The notes under the pieces were generated by a model, which saw only the letters and a program-made list of their open reading frames with translations, searched no databases and was not told the DNA's origin. The position numbers and the translations under genes are program-made. Below are positions 9,436-19,049 of a DNA stretch of 46,078 bases, one piece after another. Positions within the stretch are counted from its first letter, which is position 1. The number at the start of each line of letters is the position of its first letter. This DNA is from Lysobacterales bacterium (GTDB lineage Bacteria > Pseudomonadota > Gammaproteobacteria > Xanthomonadales > Rhodanobacteraceae), in NCBI GenBank assembly GCA_015655335.1, contig JAATFF010000036.1, forward strand, positions 1 to 46,078. Reading direction: 5' to 3'.

Positions 9436-9924
9436 TTGCGAAGCAACGCAGGGCGCTCATCTATACTCGAAGTCAAGATCATCGGCGACACCGCGCAGGT
9501 CTTTCATCAGGACGACGTACCGCAACGCCCTGGCGATGCTGACGTAAGCAAGGCTCACCTGCTCATGACGGAAACCTGGCAACGCATTAATGGCAAGTGG
9601 TTGCTTAGGATCGTGCATACCGATCGAATCCGCATCAATCCGACGCCGATAACGCTTACCTCAAGCCAGATCGACGAGTTGGTCGGAACGTACCGAAACA
9701 TGGATAGCACCTACATGATTCGGCGCGAGGGCGATCACATTCTGGGCGGTAAACCCGGCGGACCTTTTGTAGTGTTGAAGGCGGAAACACGCGACGTGTT
9801 GTTCCAGCCCGACAACGTCTATAAAAGGGATGTATTTCAGCGCGATGCGGGTGGACGCGTCACGGGCTTCATCGCGAGATATGAAAACATCGATCGTCCA
9901 TGGATACGCATCGGCGAGCAATAG
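9436..9924 (+). pseudogene. 5'-truncated NTF2-like/DUF4440-type protein
   Basis: The frame opens with a weak TTG and has no ribosome site. From about residue 12 it reads like the second half of an NTF2-like domain (LEVKIIGDTAQVFHQDD, then TETWQRINGKWLLRIVHTDR). A C-terminal beta-rich segment of about 80 residues follows (SSQIDELVGTYRNMDSTYMI, ending DRPWIRIGEQ), resembling the small C-terminal domains attached to secreted hydrolases. The missing first half and signal peptide suggest a decayed gene; a short functional protein is not excluded. Confidence 0.5.
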
Positions 9925-10019
9925 GCGCGTTTTACACCCACCCGGCATGACCTTGATATCGCCGTGACCGAAAAAACGGGACGGACGTCGTTGATCTCAC
10001 TCAATTACCTCCGTCCCCG

Positions 10020-10208
10020 ATGTTTCTGTTTCCCAGCGCCGATCCTGCAAAAGCAGCACAAGCCATGCTTGATGTGATCGCCAGCAACTCGCCGCCAACA
10101 CATCTATTACTGGGGAGTAATGTGCCTAGGCTGGTACGCCAAAAGCTGTCTGACCTGGTGGCCGATATCGACCAATGGCAGACGATCTCGCGTTCGACCC
10201 ATGGTTGA
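10020..10208 (+). pseudogene. 3' remnant of a short-chain dehydrogenase gene
   Basis: The 62-residue reading (ADPAKAAQAMLDVIASNSPP, then THLLLGSNVPRLVRQKLSDL, ending in RSTHG) closely resembles the C-terminal tail of classical short-chain dehydrogenases of the DPAKAA...HLLLGSDA...VREKL type. No nucleotide-binding half is present upstream in any frame. It is a stump of a once complete gene. The rest of the gap (9925-10019 and 10209-10593) shows no gene. Confidence 0.55.
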
Positions 10209-10422
10209 TGGTTTGGAGTGATTAGTCACGGAGCATCAAAAGCATGACCGCTTTGGATGGCGGACACTCCAATTACGGTTACAAAAACCGTGGTCTCTCG
10301 TCGAAAGGCAATCGCATCTCGTGCTCACCCAGGACAATTTTGTAGTGCAGGAGCGAGACCAAAAGTGCATTTCGTACCCGTTGTAAAAACATTGGTGTCA
10401 GAGCGTATGACGCGCCACTTCT

Positions 10423-10453
10423 GTGGGCATCAATCCACTGAAACGATGCCCAC
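10423..10453. repeat. Inverted repeat GTGGGCATC/GATGCCCAC
   Basis: There are perfect 9-bp arms at 10423-10431 and 10445-10453 with a 13-base loop. The arms contain the GGGCAT/ATGCCC core seen in the ACTTTGGTG repeat family, and 30 bases upstream is ATTGGTGTCA, so this may be a decayed family member. It lies in the noncoding gap before the cusA 3' end. Confidence 0.35.
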
Positions 10454-10593
10454 CGATGCGTGCTGGCTTCTGTATGGCTGTCCAGGGTGTAGTGAAGTCA
10501 TCCGGCCTAGGTGACTGCTGCGTGTTCTGCCCCACGACACCGTGCGATGTCCACCGAAGCAGCAGGAGCGGTCCTGCTGCGGTTGAGTACGTG

Positions 10594-13500
10594 TCATCGC
10601 TCTTGTCGGTAAGGCTGAAGCGAAGCGTTCGCTCGATGCGTTTTCTGCATTCGATGTAGAGCCAGAAGACGAAACGCAGCCGGCAGTACAACCATGGACA
10701 GTAACGGTGCAGTAAGCATGCCGCCGATCATGGGAGCTGCAATGCGCTGCATCACCTCCGATCCAGCGCCATGCCCGAGCAGGATCGGAAACAGACCCGC
10801 AAGTATCACCGCGACCGTCATCGCCTTGGGACGTACGCGTTGCACTGCACCCTCGCGAATCGCCGCATCGAGCTCGGCGAGTCCTGCTTGAGGATTGTGC
10901 TCAAGCTGTCGATCCCAGGCGTGACGCAGATACAGCAACATCACCACTCCGAATTCGGCGGCAACGCCACTAAGCGCGATAAAGCCGATCATCGTCGCCA
11001 CCGACACCGCGTGTCCTAGTAGCCAGATCAACCACAGGCCACCTACCAGCGCGAGCGGCACACTTGCCATGATCATGGCCGCTTCGCTCGCACGACGAAA
11101 CACCACGTAGATCAGCGCGAAGATGATCGCCAGCGCTGCAGGCACCACAAGTTTCAAGCGTTCCATCGCGCTCGCCAGATATTCGAACTGACCCGACCAG
11201 GCCACGGTGACGCCCGCCGGTAACGATACCTGTTGAGCCACAACCTGCTGCAGCCGAGCCACCACTGTGCCCAAATCGCTACCGTTGGTGTCGACGTAGA
11301 CATAGGTAGCCAATTGGCCGTTTTCGCTTTTCAGCATGGATGGCCCAGCGTCAACATTGATGTCGGCAATCTGGCTTAGCGTCAGCTGCGCGCCGTTCGC
11401 AGCGACGATGGGCAACTGCCGGATTGCTTCAACCGAATCGCGTTCAAGGCGTGGATAGCGCACCACAATCGGATAGCGTTCGCGCCCTTCTACCGTCTGA
11501 CCGATCGGATCGCCACCGACCACGGTGGCGATCAGCTGTTGCGCCTGCTCCTGGGTGATCCCGTAGCGTGCTGCGTCGTCGCGACGTATGCGCACATCAA
11601 CGTACCGACCGCTGACCGGACGTTCGGCGATCGCCGAACTCACGCCGGGCACGGTCTTCGCCACCGTTTCGATGCGATCAGCAACGGTTTGCAGCGTGAC
11701 CAAATCCGTGCCGAGCACTTTAATCCCAATGGGACTCTTGATGCCGGTGGACAGCATGTCGATGCGATTGCGTATCGGCGGCACGAACAGATTGGTCAAA
11801 CCAGGAACGTGCACCGCCTTATCCAGCTCTTGCTCGATCTTGGCCATGGTCATGCCGGGACGCCATTGATCCTTGGGCTTGAAGGTGATGGTGGTTTCGA
11901 ACATCTCCAAGGGCGCTGGGTCGGTGGCGGTCTCGGCGCGACCGGCTTTGCCAAAGACACGATCGACCTCCGGTACTGTCTTGATCATGCGGTCGGTCAG
12001 TTGCAGCAACTGCGACGCCTTGTCGGCCGACAACCCAGGAAGTGCGGTAGGCATGTAGAGCAAGGTGCCTTCATCCATGGGTGGCATGAACTCGCTACCC
12101 AATTGGCTCAAGGGAATGAGTGCACTCAGCAACAGCACACCAGCCAGCACCAACGTTGCCTTCGGGCACCGCAACACCGCGTCGAGGACCGGCCGATACA
12201 AGGCCATCAGGCCGCGATTTAGCAGATTGTCGTGTTCCGAGCGGATACGACCACGCACGAGATAACCCATCAACACCGGAACCAGCGTGATAGCCAACGC
12301 TGCAGCAGCGTCCATCGCATAGGTCTTAGTGAAGGCGAGCGGCTTGAACAGTTTTCCCTCCTGTCCTTGCAACGCGAACACCGGTACGAACGAGAGCGCA
12401 ATGATCAACAAACTGATGAAGAGCGCGGGTCCAACTTCGGCCGCCGACTCCGCGATGAGCGCCCAACGTTCAGCGCTTTGAGGCTCCCGTCCTTCGTGCG
12501 CATCGCGCCAATGTTCCAGATGCTTGTGAGCGTTCTCGATCATCACGATCGCGGCATCGACCATGGCACCAATAGCAATCGCAATGCCACCGAGAGACAT
12601 CAAGTTCGCCGAGACGCCTTGCAAGTTCATTACGATGAAAGCAGCTAGTACGCCGAGCGGCAACGTGATCACCGCCACCAACGCAGAACGAAGATGCCCC
12701 AGAAACAACACGCAAACCAACGCGACGACGAGAAACTCTTCGATAAGTTTGCCCCAGACGTTCTCAACGGCTGCATCGATCAATTGCGAGCGATCGTACG
12801 TCGGTACGATCTCGACGCCGGGAGGCAGACTGCGCTGGAGTTCGGCCAGCTTGGCTTTCACGGCGGCAATGGCCGCTCTGGCGTTCTTACCTGAGCGCAG
12901 CACAATGACGCCACCGGCCACTTCACCCTGACCATCCAGTTCGGCGATGCCGCGACGAAAGGTCGGTCCACGCCGCATCGTTGCCACGTCGCGAAGAAGC
13001 ACTGGTATGCCCGAAGCATTCGCGGTAATGGGCACGTTCTCGAAGTCCGCACGATTCTTCAGATAGCCTTCGCTGCGCACCATCACTTCGGCTTCGCCTT
13101 GTTCGATCACCGAACCGCCGTTGGCACCGTTCGCGCCACGTACTGCTTCGACCAGTTGCGCGACAGTGATGCTGCGTGCAGCCAACGCTTGCGGATCGGG
13201 CACGATCTGCCAAGCGCGCTCCATGCCGCCCACGCTCGCGACTTCGGCCACGTCTGGTACGGTTTTGAGCTGATAGCGAAGGAACCAATCTTGGGTCGCC
13301 CGCAGTTGACCGAGATCGTGTTGACCGGTGCGATCGACCAACGCGTATTCGTAAATCCAACCGAGCCCCGTCGCATCGGGACCCAATGCAGGATTCACAC
13401 CTGCAGGAAGGCTGCTGCGGACCTGGCTGAGGTATTCCAGCACCCGCGAACGCGCCCAATACAAATCTGTGCTGTCGTCGAACAATACGTAGACGTAAGA

Positions 13501-13770
13501 GTTGCCGAAGAACGAATAACCGCGCACGACTTTGGCACCGGGTACCGAAAGCATGGTAGTCGCCAGCGGATAAGTGACCTGATCTTCCACGACTTGAGGC
13601 GACTGGCCTGGCCAGTTGGTGCGGATGATCACCTGGGTATCGGAGAGATCGGGCAAGGCATCGATGGGCGTGTGCATGGTGGCGTACACGCCAATCACCG
13701 CCAGAATCACCGCAGCCAGTAAGACGAAGAGGCGATGCGCGATAGCCGCGCGGATCAATGCGGCGATCAT
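10594..13770 (-). CDS. cusA: Copper/silver efflux RND transporter CusA
   Basis: This 1058-residue heavy-metal RND pump sits in the inner membrane and drives Cu(I)/Ag(I) export by proton exchange through CusB and CusC. The N-terminal membrane helix and [20 protein letters not shown] are diagnostic of the HME-RND class. Three methionine contexts that bind Cu(I)/Ag(I) in E. coli CusA are kept: LLYMP, APLEM and RIDMLSTG. This favours a copper/silver pump over a Zn/Co/Ni (CzcA) one. Twelve membrane segments can be traced, with the central [18 protein letters not shown] typical of the family. The ATG at 13770 overlaps the cusB stop by four bases (ATGA). The length is normal. Confidence 0.95.
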   Translation of the reverse strand: MIAALIRAAIAHRLFVLLAAVILAVIGVYATMHTPIDALPDLSDTQVIIRTNWPGQSPQVVEDQVTYPLATTMLSVPGAKVVRGYSFFGNSYVYVLFDDSTDLYWARSRVLEYLSQVRSSLPAGVNPALGPDATGLGWIYEYALVDRTGQHDLGQLRATQDWFLRYQLKTVPDVAEVASVGGMERAWQIVPDPQALAARSITVAQLVEAVRGANGANGGSVIEQGEAEVMVRSEGYLKNRADFENVPITANASGIPVLLRDVATMRRGPTFRRGIAELDGQGEVAGGVIVLRSGKNARAAIAAVKAKLAELQRSLPPGVEIVPTYDRSQLIDAAVENVWGKLIEEFLVVALVCVLFLGHLRSALVAVITLPLGVLAAFIVMNLQGVSANLMSLGGIAIAIGAMVDAAIVMIENAHKHLEHWRDAHEGREPQSAERWALIAESAAEVGPALFISLLIIALSFVPVFALQGQEGKLFKPLAFTKTYAMDAAAALAITLVPVLMGYLVRGRIRSEHDNLLNRGLMALYRPVLDAVLRCPKATLVLAGVLLLSALIPLSQLGSEFMPPMDEGTLLYMPTALPGLSADKASQLLQLTDRMIKTVPEVDRVFGKAGRAETATDPAPLEMFETTITFKPKDQWRPGMTMAKIEQELDKAVHVPGLTNLFVPPIRNRIDMLSTGIKSPIGIKVLGTDLVTLQTVADRIETVAKTVPGVSSAIAERPVSGRYVDVRIRRDDAARYGITQEQAQQLIATVVGGDPIGQTVEGRERYPIVVRYPRLERDSVEAIRQLPIVAANGAQLTLSQIADINVDAGPSMLKSENGQLATYVYVDTNGSDLGTVVARLQQVVAQQVSLPAGVTVAWSGQFEYLASAMERLKLVVPAALAIIFALIYVVFRRASEAAMIMASVPLALVGGLWLIWLLGHAVSVATMIGFIALSGVAAEFGVVMLLYLRHAWDRQLEHNPQAGLAELDAAIREGAVQRVRPKAMTVAVILAGLFPILLGHGAGSEVMQRIAAPMIGGMLTAPLLSMVVLPAAFRLLALHRMQKTHRANASLQPYRQER

Positions 13771-15056
13771 GGTTGGTCTCCCATGTACATATCGGACATC
13801 GGTGCACTCGCCGCAGGCGTTGGTTGAGCTGCGTCTCCATTCAACCGATCCAGGGCTCCTGACAGACTGGCTTCCGAATCGATCAGAAACTGACCGGAGA
13901 TCACGACCTTTTCGTTACCTTCGAGGCCGGCGAGAATTTCCGTATAGCCGCCTGAAGCACGCCCGGTGTGCACGGCCATCGCGCGGAAGTGACCGTTTCC
14001 TTCAGACACGATGACGCGTGCCTGAGAACCCATCGTGATCAATGCATCGTCCGGTATCACCGGTACGGCCTCGCCTCTCACCGGGGCGAGTTGTACGGTC
14101 GCGAACATGCCTGGACTCAACGCGCCATCGGGATTAGCCAACACGATGCGAGCACGCTGTGTACGCGTCATAGCATCAATATCCGGCAACAACGTTTCCA
14201 CCGTGCCGCGAAAGACACGACCTGGCAACGCATCGACCGTCACACTGACCGGTGTGCCACTGCGTACGGTGCCGGCGACGGCCTGCGGAAGCGCTGCCTC
14301 GATCCACACGGTGGAAAGGCCATTGACGGTCATCAGGGTCTGACCCGCGCTGACCTGTTGCCCCTCTCGTACATCCAGTGTGGTGACGACACCTGCCTGT
14401 GGCGCATGCAGCGTGATTCCGCCATCTGCACCGCGACCGGCTGACCGGAGATCCGCATCGCTCAACCCCAATACTTCAAGACGCTGTCGTGCCGCGGTGC
14501 GAAGCGCTTTGGCATCTGACGACTGTGCTTGCTGAAGTGCGCCGTACTCGGCCAGCGCGCTATTCCACTGCGGTGCCAGCAAAGTGGCTAGTGGCTCACC
14601 CGTCGTGATCGTGGTGTACGGCGCGCGAACGTATAGCTGACTTATCACGCCATCGACGCGAGCGCTGACCGTGGTGGCTTGTCGCAGATCCCAGGTGATA
14701 GTACCGGGAACCCGAATGGCCGACGCCAACACACGACGTTCGACGGAAGCTGTGCGTATACCCAGGTTTTGCACCGTGGCCGGATCGATTCGGACGATAT
14801 TCGGATCGGCACCTTCGTTCGCGTACTTGGGCACCATCTGCATGCCCATCGGCGAAAGGCCTGCATGATCGAAGTGCTCCTTCGGCACCATCGTGTCGTA
14901 CCAATAGAGAATCTTCTTGCTATGACTATCGAACGCGGCCGTGGTCATGCCGTTCTGTAAAGCTGTTGGTGATGTATGGCGGCCGCTCACGTAGCCGATC
15001 ACAAGCAATAGCATCGCAAGCACAAGGGTCGTGAGAACAATCAGCGCACGCTTCAT
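13767..15056 (-). CDS. cusB: Periplasmic adaptor CusB (efflux RND membrane-fusion protein)
   Basis: The protein is 429 residues from the ATG at 15056, which overlaps the cusC stop by four bases. One N-terminal anchor helix ([21 protein letters not shown]) is followed by a heavy-metal-binding segment: [20 protein letters not shown] then [14 protein letters not shown]. This is the CusB-type methionine motif that collects periplasmic Cu(I) and passes it to CusA. Barrel-sandwich and beta-barrel parts follow ([34 protein letters not shown]). It ends with a Met-containing tail ([10 protein letters not shown]). It bridges CusA and CusC in the periplasm. Confidence 0.93.
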   Translation of the reverse strand: MKRALIVLTTLVLAMLLLVIGYVSGRHTSPTALQNGMTTAAFDSHSKKILYWYDTMVPKEHFDHAGLSPMGMQMVPKYANEGADPNIVRIDPATVQNLGIRTASVERRVLASAIRVPGTITWDLRQATTVSARVDGVISQLYVRAPYTTITTGEPLATLLAPQWNSALAEYGALQQAQSSDAKALRTAARQRLEVLGLSDADLRSAGRGADGGITLHAPQAGVVTTLDVREGQQVSAGQTLMTVNGLSTVWIEAALPQAVAGTVRSGTPVSVTVDALPGRVFRGTVETLLPDIDAMTRTQRARIVLANPDGALSPGMFATVQLAPVRGEAVPVIPDDALITMGSQARVIVSEGNGHFRAMAVHTGRASGGYTEILAGLEGNEKVVISGQFLIDSEASLSGALDRLNGDAAQPTPAASAPMSDMYMGDQP

Positions 15057-16327
15057 GGCATGGCCGCCGGCGTGGGTAACAGATAGGCCAGCGAGGCCCA
15101 TAGATGCGCGCGCGCAGCGAGCGCATCGGCATAACTCAGACGCTGTTCGATCTCTTCGCGACGCGCATCCAGCCATGGTTGCAACGCGCTACCGCCGCGG
15201 TAGGCGGCCAGCGCCGTTTTCGTACGATCGCGATTCAGTGGTAGCAACGTGTCCTGATAACGCTGTATCTGCCGCCCCCAACCCTGCCAACTGGCAACAG
15301 TGCGCGCTATGACGGCGCGTTGTTCGCGACGCGCATCTTCATGGTTGTCTTGAGCCGCTTCCCATTGCTCTTCTTTCGCACCAATGGCCCGGTCCTGTCG
15401 ATTGCGTGTGAACAGTGGCAACGTCACGCCAAATTGCACCATCACCATGTCCGACAGAGGACCCGCGCGTTGGCCATAAAGGAAACTCACACTCCAGTCG
15501 GGATGTTTGGTCGCACGCGCTCGATCCAGTGCGGCCTGCGCGACTTGTTCGCGAGCCTCCCAGACTTGCATGGGAGCTTGCTGGTCGACAGCTTGATCCA
15601 AATGCTCGGGCGTGACCGGCAATTGTCCGAAGTCCGGCGCGTCGCCAAGATCCGTAGCGTTGTGCACCAGCCATCGCTGCAAACCTGCTTGAGCCACAGC
15701 AATGTCCGCATCGGAAGCTTCCAGGCGATTGTCGAGTGCTGCTGCATCGGCCCGAGCTGCCAGCGCATCGGTAGCGCTGCCACTACCACCCTTCAATCGC
15801 GCCTGAGTAATCTGCACGGCCAACGCATTTTCAGTGTGCAGCTCGGAGAGCAGCGCACGCTTTTGCTGTGCCGCCCACAGATCAATCCAGGCGTCCGCGA
15901 CGCGTTCCTGGATCGATTGGATTGTGTCGGCGCCTTCAGCATCAGCCGCCTTGATCTCGGCATCTGCCACTTCGCGATCGGCGGAGCGTGCCGCACGGGA
16001 AGGAAGCGCCTGCGTGAAGCCTATCGTGCGCATCGTCATAGGGTCGGAGCGCACGCTGAAGGCACCCGATGTGTCGATGGGAAAATTCTGGACACCAAAA
16101 TTCAACGTAGGATCAGGCAAACGACCGGCGCGAGCTGCTTCTTCGTGCATCGATGCAACATGTGCGTGATGCGCCATGAGTGCGGGCGCTTGCACCATGC
16201 CCTCTTGAACGGCCGCTTCCAGGGTCAACGGTGGATCTGCCGCATAGGCCGTGAAGACCGACATCCCGCTCAGAACGACAGCCAATCCCGACGCCACCGC
16301 GCGACGGGTGAACAGAGACAACAACAT
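15053..16327 (-). CDS. cusC: Outer-membrane efflux protein CusC (TolC family)
   Basis: This 424-residue TolC-family channel has a signal peptide (AVASGLAVVLSGMSVFTAYA, cut before ADPP). Long helical repeats rich in Ala, Gln and Arg carry typical outer-membrane efflux motifs (LPDPTLNFGVQNFP; a second half with QFGVTLPLFTRNRQDR). GGGAG nine bases before the ATG supports the start. It is transcribed ahead of cusB and cusA, each joined by an ATGA overlap, giving a tightly coupled export complex. Confidence 0.9.
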   Translation of the reverse strand: MLLSLFTRRAVASGLAVVLSGMSVFTAYAADPPLTLEAAVQEGMVQAPALMAHHAHVASMHEEAARAGRLPDPTLNFGVQNFPIDTSGAFSVRSDPMTMRTIGFTQALPSRAARSADREVADAEIKAADAEGADTIQSIQERVADAWIDLWAAQQKRALLSELHTENALAVQITQARLKGGSGSATDALAARADAAALDNRLEASDADIAVAQAGLQRWLVHNATDLGDAPDFGQLPVTPEHLDQAVDQQAPMQVWEAREQVAQAALDRARATKHPDWSVSFLYGQRAGPLSDMVMVQFGVTLPLFTRNRQDRAIGAKEEQWEAAQDNHEDARREQRAVIARTVASWQGWGRQIQRYQDTLLPLNRDRTKTALAAYRGGSALQPWLDARREEIEQRLSYADALAARAHLWASLAYLLPTPAAMP

Positions 16328-16402
16328 GGTGATTACTCCCAGGAGCTAACGGGTATCGCGCCCAGACGGGCACGACGACGCTTCAACAAGAAGCGCGGCT
16401 CG

Positions 16403-16864
16403 CTAAATCAACAGGGAGCAGAACAGAAGGCTTACCGGTGGCGGTGCTCGAAGACGATCACGTTGCCTTTGGCGGACCGTCATCGGCGACGACAGCGCAA
16501 CAGCGGTGGGCAACGAGGGGGGTAAAGCCACCAGAACACTGGGTGGCACAGACAGCGGATGAATCACAGTCGGGGCAGACACATCGGAAGCGCAATGCTT
16601 GGCGCATAGCGCCCGGTCCGCAGCCGTATGCTTCATCTGCGGGCATGTTGACGCCATGCTCGCATCCGCTGCCGACGTAGTCATTGCCATCGCCGGACCC
16701 ATCGCGCCGTCCGGCATGGTGCAGACGTAAGCAGCGAGCGCCGATTGCAATCCGACCATGAACAGCAGTCCCCCGAGCAGCAGCCAACGCGTCAGGCGCG
16801 CGCGACGGATATCGCGCAAGCGCCAACGGGTTGGGCCCAGCTTCGGGATCGACAAGTACGTCAT
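16403..16864 (-). CDS. Small membrane-anchored Met/Cys/His-rich protein, putative copper-binding
   Basis: The protein is 153 residues from the ATG at 16864. One hydrophobic segment (WLLLGGLLFMVGLQSALAA) resembles a signal anchor or peptide. Just after it come YVCTMPDGAMGPAMAMTT, MASTCPQMKH and LCAKHCAS, a cluster of Met, Cys and His suited to binding copper. The C-terminal third is Pro/Ser/Val rich and low-complexity. It sits 75 bases upstream of cusC on the same strand, which suggests it is the first gene of the cus operon, perhaps a copper-sensing or scavenging protein in the style of CopL/DUF2946 proteins. There is no Shine-Dalgarno sequence; a TACTAT box ends seven bases before the ATG. 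The frame stays open further 5', but without protein-like sequence. Confidence 0.65.
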   Translation of the reverse strand: MTYLSIPKLGPTRWRLRDIRRARLTRWLLLGGLLFMVGLQSALAAYVCTMPDGAMGPAMAMTTSAADASMASTCPQMKHTAADRALCAKHCASDVSAPTVIHPLSVPPSVLVALPPSLPTAVALSSPMTVRQRQRDRLRAPPPVSLLFCSLLI

Positions 16865-16871
16865 GGAGTGG

Positions 16872-16877
16872 ATAGTA
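16872..16877 (-). promoter_or_regulatory. Possible -10 box for the cus operon (leaderless start)
   Basis: On the minus strand TACTAT is followed by seven bases and then the ATG at 16864, so transcription would begin at or next to the start codon. The gene lacks a Shine-Dalgarno sequence, which fits a leaderless mRNA. No clear -35 box or CueR-type palindrome is seen upstream. Confidence 0.35.
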
Positions 16878-16976
16878 CTGCAGCCTAACGGGAGAGTTGT
16901 TCTTCCTTCCATTCGCCCACGAGCGCGAATGGTTACATGCGCGCAAGGCCAAGTCCGCACATGTCCCAGGACACGT

Positions 16977-17085
16977 CCAGCACACACTTTGCTTGTCAAA
17001 ACGCCGATTCAGGAGTCAAGCGAGTAAGCCTAAATAGTTGTTTTATATATGCGTGCAAAGACTTTGGTGTCATGCCCAGTATCAA
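16977..17085. repeat. Intergenic repeat, member D of the ACTTTGGTG family
   Basis: The block CCAGCACACACTTTGCTTGT through GACTTTGGTGTCATGCCCA aligns without gaps to 9108-9202 for about 95 bases, best at both ends. A 19-base core (17060-17078) is identical to 9270-9288. The second hairpin arm present in member B is missing here. The gap 16865-17169 has no gene; the rest of it upstream is the presumed cus promoter. Confidence 0.6.
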
Positions 17086-17169
17086 AGAGGGCTGCGTTAG
17101 GATTCGCGCGTACACATTGCTTTGCTGGCCAACGATCGTACGCTTAACCAGCGATGTCACGCCGCCCAA

Positions 17170-18771
17170 ATGGTAACTACCATGCTCATAGCAATTGCTC
17201 GTTTGCACCAAGTTCTCCTGGTTTTCCTGGCGTTGGCCACCACGCTAGCTTCTGCACCAGTTTTAGCTGACAACCCCGTACCCATAGCAAACATCGATAC
17301 GGGTCGCCTCTCAGGTATTCACGACGCGAAGACCGGCTTGAACGAATTCAAAGGCATCCCGTACGCCGCGCCGCCCATCGGCCCTCTGCGCTGGAAGCCG
17401 CCGCAACCCGCCGCGACCTGGACTGGTGTACGAACGGCCGATCACTTCGGCCCGCGCTGCATGCAACGCCCTCTGTACAGCGACATGGTATTTCGCTCGG
17501 ACGGCATGAGTGAGGACTGTTTGTACCTCAACGTGTGGACACCTATGCACAGCGCTAACGAAAAACTGCCCGTGCTGGTGTATTTCTATGGCGGCGGCTT
17601 TAAAGGAGGTGACGGTTCCGAGCCGCGCTATGACGGAGCAAGCCTTGCTCAACGGGGAATCGTGACTGTCACGGTGAACTATCGGCTGGACGTTTTCGGC
17701 TTCCTGGCCTTACCGGCCCTTGCCACCGAATCGCCCGAGCGCGCCACCGGCAATTACGGCCTGCTCGACCAGAACGCCGCATTGCGCTGGGTTCAGCGCA
17801 ACATCGCCGCGTTCGGTGGCGATCCGGGTCAAGTCACCATAGGAGGTGAATCGGCCGGTTCCATGTCGGTATCCGCGCAAATGGCTTCGCCCTTGTCCAA
17901 AGGTTTGATGCAGCGTGCCATCGGCGAGAGCGGTGCGATGCTCGGCAATCTGAAGCCGGAACCCTTGGCCTTGGCGGAGCGTGACGGCGAGGCCTTTGCG
18001 CAACGCGTCGGTACGCACTCGTTGGAGCAGTTGCGCGCGATGGACGCGAACGTGTTGCTCAAGGCCGTCGATGAAAAGGGCGTGCATGTTTCTCGGCTTA
18101 CCATCGACGGCTACTTCCTGCCCCAATCAACCGAAGTCATCTATCAAGCCGGAAAGCAGGCACACATTCCGCTACTGGTCGGCTCCAACTCGCAAGAGGG
18201 TGACTACACCGATGTGCTCGACGATAAGGTGCCCACGCCAGCCAACTATCGCGCGGCCATGGAACAACGCCTTGGCAAGCGTGCGAGCGAGGCACTGAAG
18301 CTCTACCCGGGCCAGAACGAAGCCGAGGTCAAAACATCCGCCACCGCCTTTGCGGGGGATCGCTTTATCGCCTTCTCCACCTGGCGTTGGATGAATCTGC
18401 ACCGCCAAACCGGCCAAGCGCCGGTTTACTACTACTACTTCACCCAGCCACGCCCGGCTAAACGCGATGGCAGCGCCGGTCCGGATTCCGGCGCCGTGCA
18501 CAGTGGTGAAATCGAATACGCGCTGGGCAATCTGCCGAGCAATGACGTCTACGCGTGGACCGCCGCCGACTATCGCGTTTCTTCCGTGATGGAAGGCTAT
18601 TGGGAGCGCTTCATCAAAACAGGCAATCCCAATGGTGCAGGCCTGCCGCAATGGCCCGCCGTCGAGAACAAGGATGGCGGTTTATCGCGCCAAGTGATGG
18701 GTGCCGATACGCATACAAGCGTTGACCGCAACGCAGCGCGTTATGAATTTCTGCAAGATAGCGGCATCTGA
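17170..18771 (+). CDS. Secreted type-B carboxylesterase
   Basis: This is a carboxylesterase/lipase of the alpha/beta-hydrolase fold, 533 residues from the ATG at 17170 (an ATG at 17182 is equally possible; neither has a clear ribosome site). A signal peptide (VLLVFLALATTLASAPVLA) directs export. Family features: GRLSGIHD and EFKGIPYAAPPIGPLRWKPP at the N-terminus, the EDCLYLNVWTP motif, an oxyanion-hole loop YFYGGGF, and the nucleophile elbow GGESAGS with Ser228. Probable Glu343 (SQEGDY) and His444 (AVHSGEIEY) complete the triad. It hydrolyses ester bonds; the natural substrate is unknown. It appears monocistronic and ends toward a hairpin at 18940-18980. Confidence 0.9.
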   Translation: MVTTMLIAIARLHQVLLVFLALATTLASAPVLADNPVPIANIDTGRLSGIHDAKTGLNEFKGIPYAAPPIGPLRWKPPQPAATWTGVRTADHFGPRCMQRPLYSDMVFRSDGMSEDCLYLNVWTPMHSANEKLPVLVYFYGGGFKGGDGSEPRYDGASLAQRGIVTVTVNYRLDVFGFLALPALATESPERATGNYGLLDQNAALRWVQRNIAAFGGDPGQVTIGGESAGSMSVSAQMASPLSKGLMQRAIGESGAMLGNLKPEPLALAERDGEAFAQRVGTHSLEQLRAMDANVLLKAVDEKGVHVSRLTIDGYFLPQSTEVIYQAGKQAHIPLLVGSNSQEGDYTDVLDDKVPTPANYRAAMEQRLGKRASEALKLYPGQNEAEVKTSATAFAGDRFIAFSTWRWMNLHRQTGQAPVYYYYFTQPRPAKRDGSAGPDSGAVHSGEIEYALGNLPSNDVYAWTAADYRVSSVMEGYWERFIKTGNPNGAGLPQWPAVENKDGGLSRQVMGADTHTSVDRNAARYEFLQDSGI

Positions 18772-18817
18772 TCTCACATCCGCCATGGATCGAAAGCAGA
18801 AATCTACTCTGATGCTT

Positions 18818-18980
18818 TCAACACATACTTGGGCGTCAGACGTAACGCTGGCAGCTTTGATGCCATGCCAAGTTGATACGACATCAATGCATGCAGACAT
18901 TCCACAAGCCTTAGCGTCTCGACGGCGCCTAGCCCATAAAGTCGGTGCCACGTCCCACTATGGGAAGCGTGACACCGACT
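18818..18980. repeat. Intergenic repeat and bidirectional hairpin, member E
   Basis: CACATACTTGGGCGTCA (18822-18838) and a later TGCAGACATT resemble units of members B and D. The strong hairpin at 18940-18980 has arms AGTCGGTG and CACCGACT with inner CACG/CGTG and CCCA/TGGG pairs around CTA. It has the layout of the B hairpin (GGTG-CA-G-CCCA against TGGG-C-TG-CACC) with different bases. It lies between two convergent genes, where a terminator or stabilising stem is expected. No gene is seen in 18772-19049. Confidence 0.5.
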
Positions 18981-19049
18981 TGCGACATCAAACAATACGG
19001 GCGCCAGGGTTCAGGGATATATCGTAGGTGCCAGATTTTGCATGCGGCC

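Noticed and set aside
10257..10691. Short frames on both strands before the cusA end
   Set aside because: No domain, no conserved-looking segment, and no ribosome sites; treated as noncoding.
11539..12222. Plus-strand open frame across cusA
   Set aside because: Antisense shadow of a clear RND transporter; no recognisable domain or ribosome site.
15320..16525. Plus-strand 401-codon frame over cusC
   Set aside because: Arg/Ser/His-rich translation, antisense to cusC, no family features.
16865..16980. CueR-type copper promoter upstream of the cus operon
   Set aside because: I looked for a dyad with a 19-base spacer but found no convincing palindrome or -35 box.
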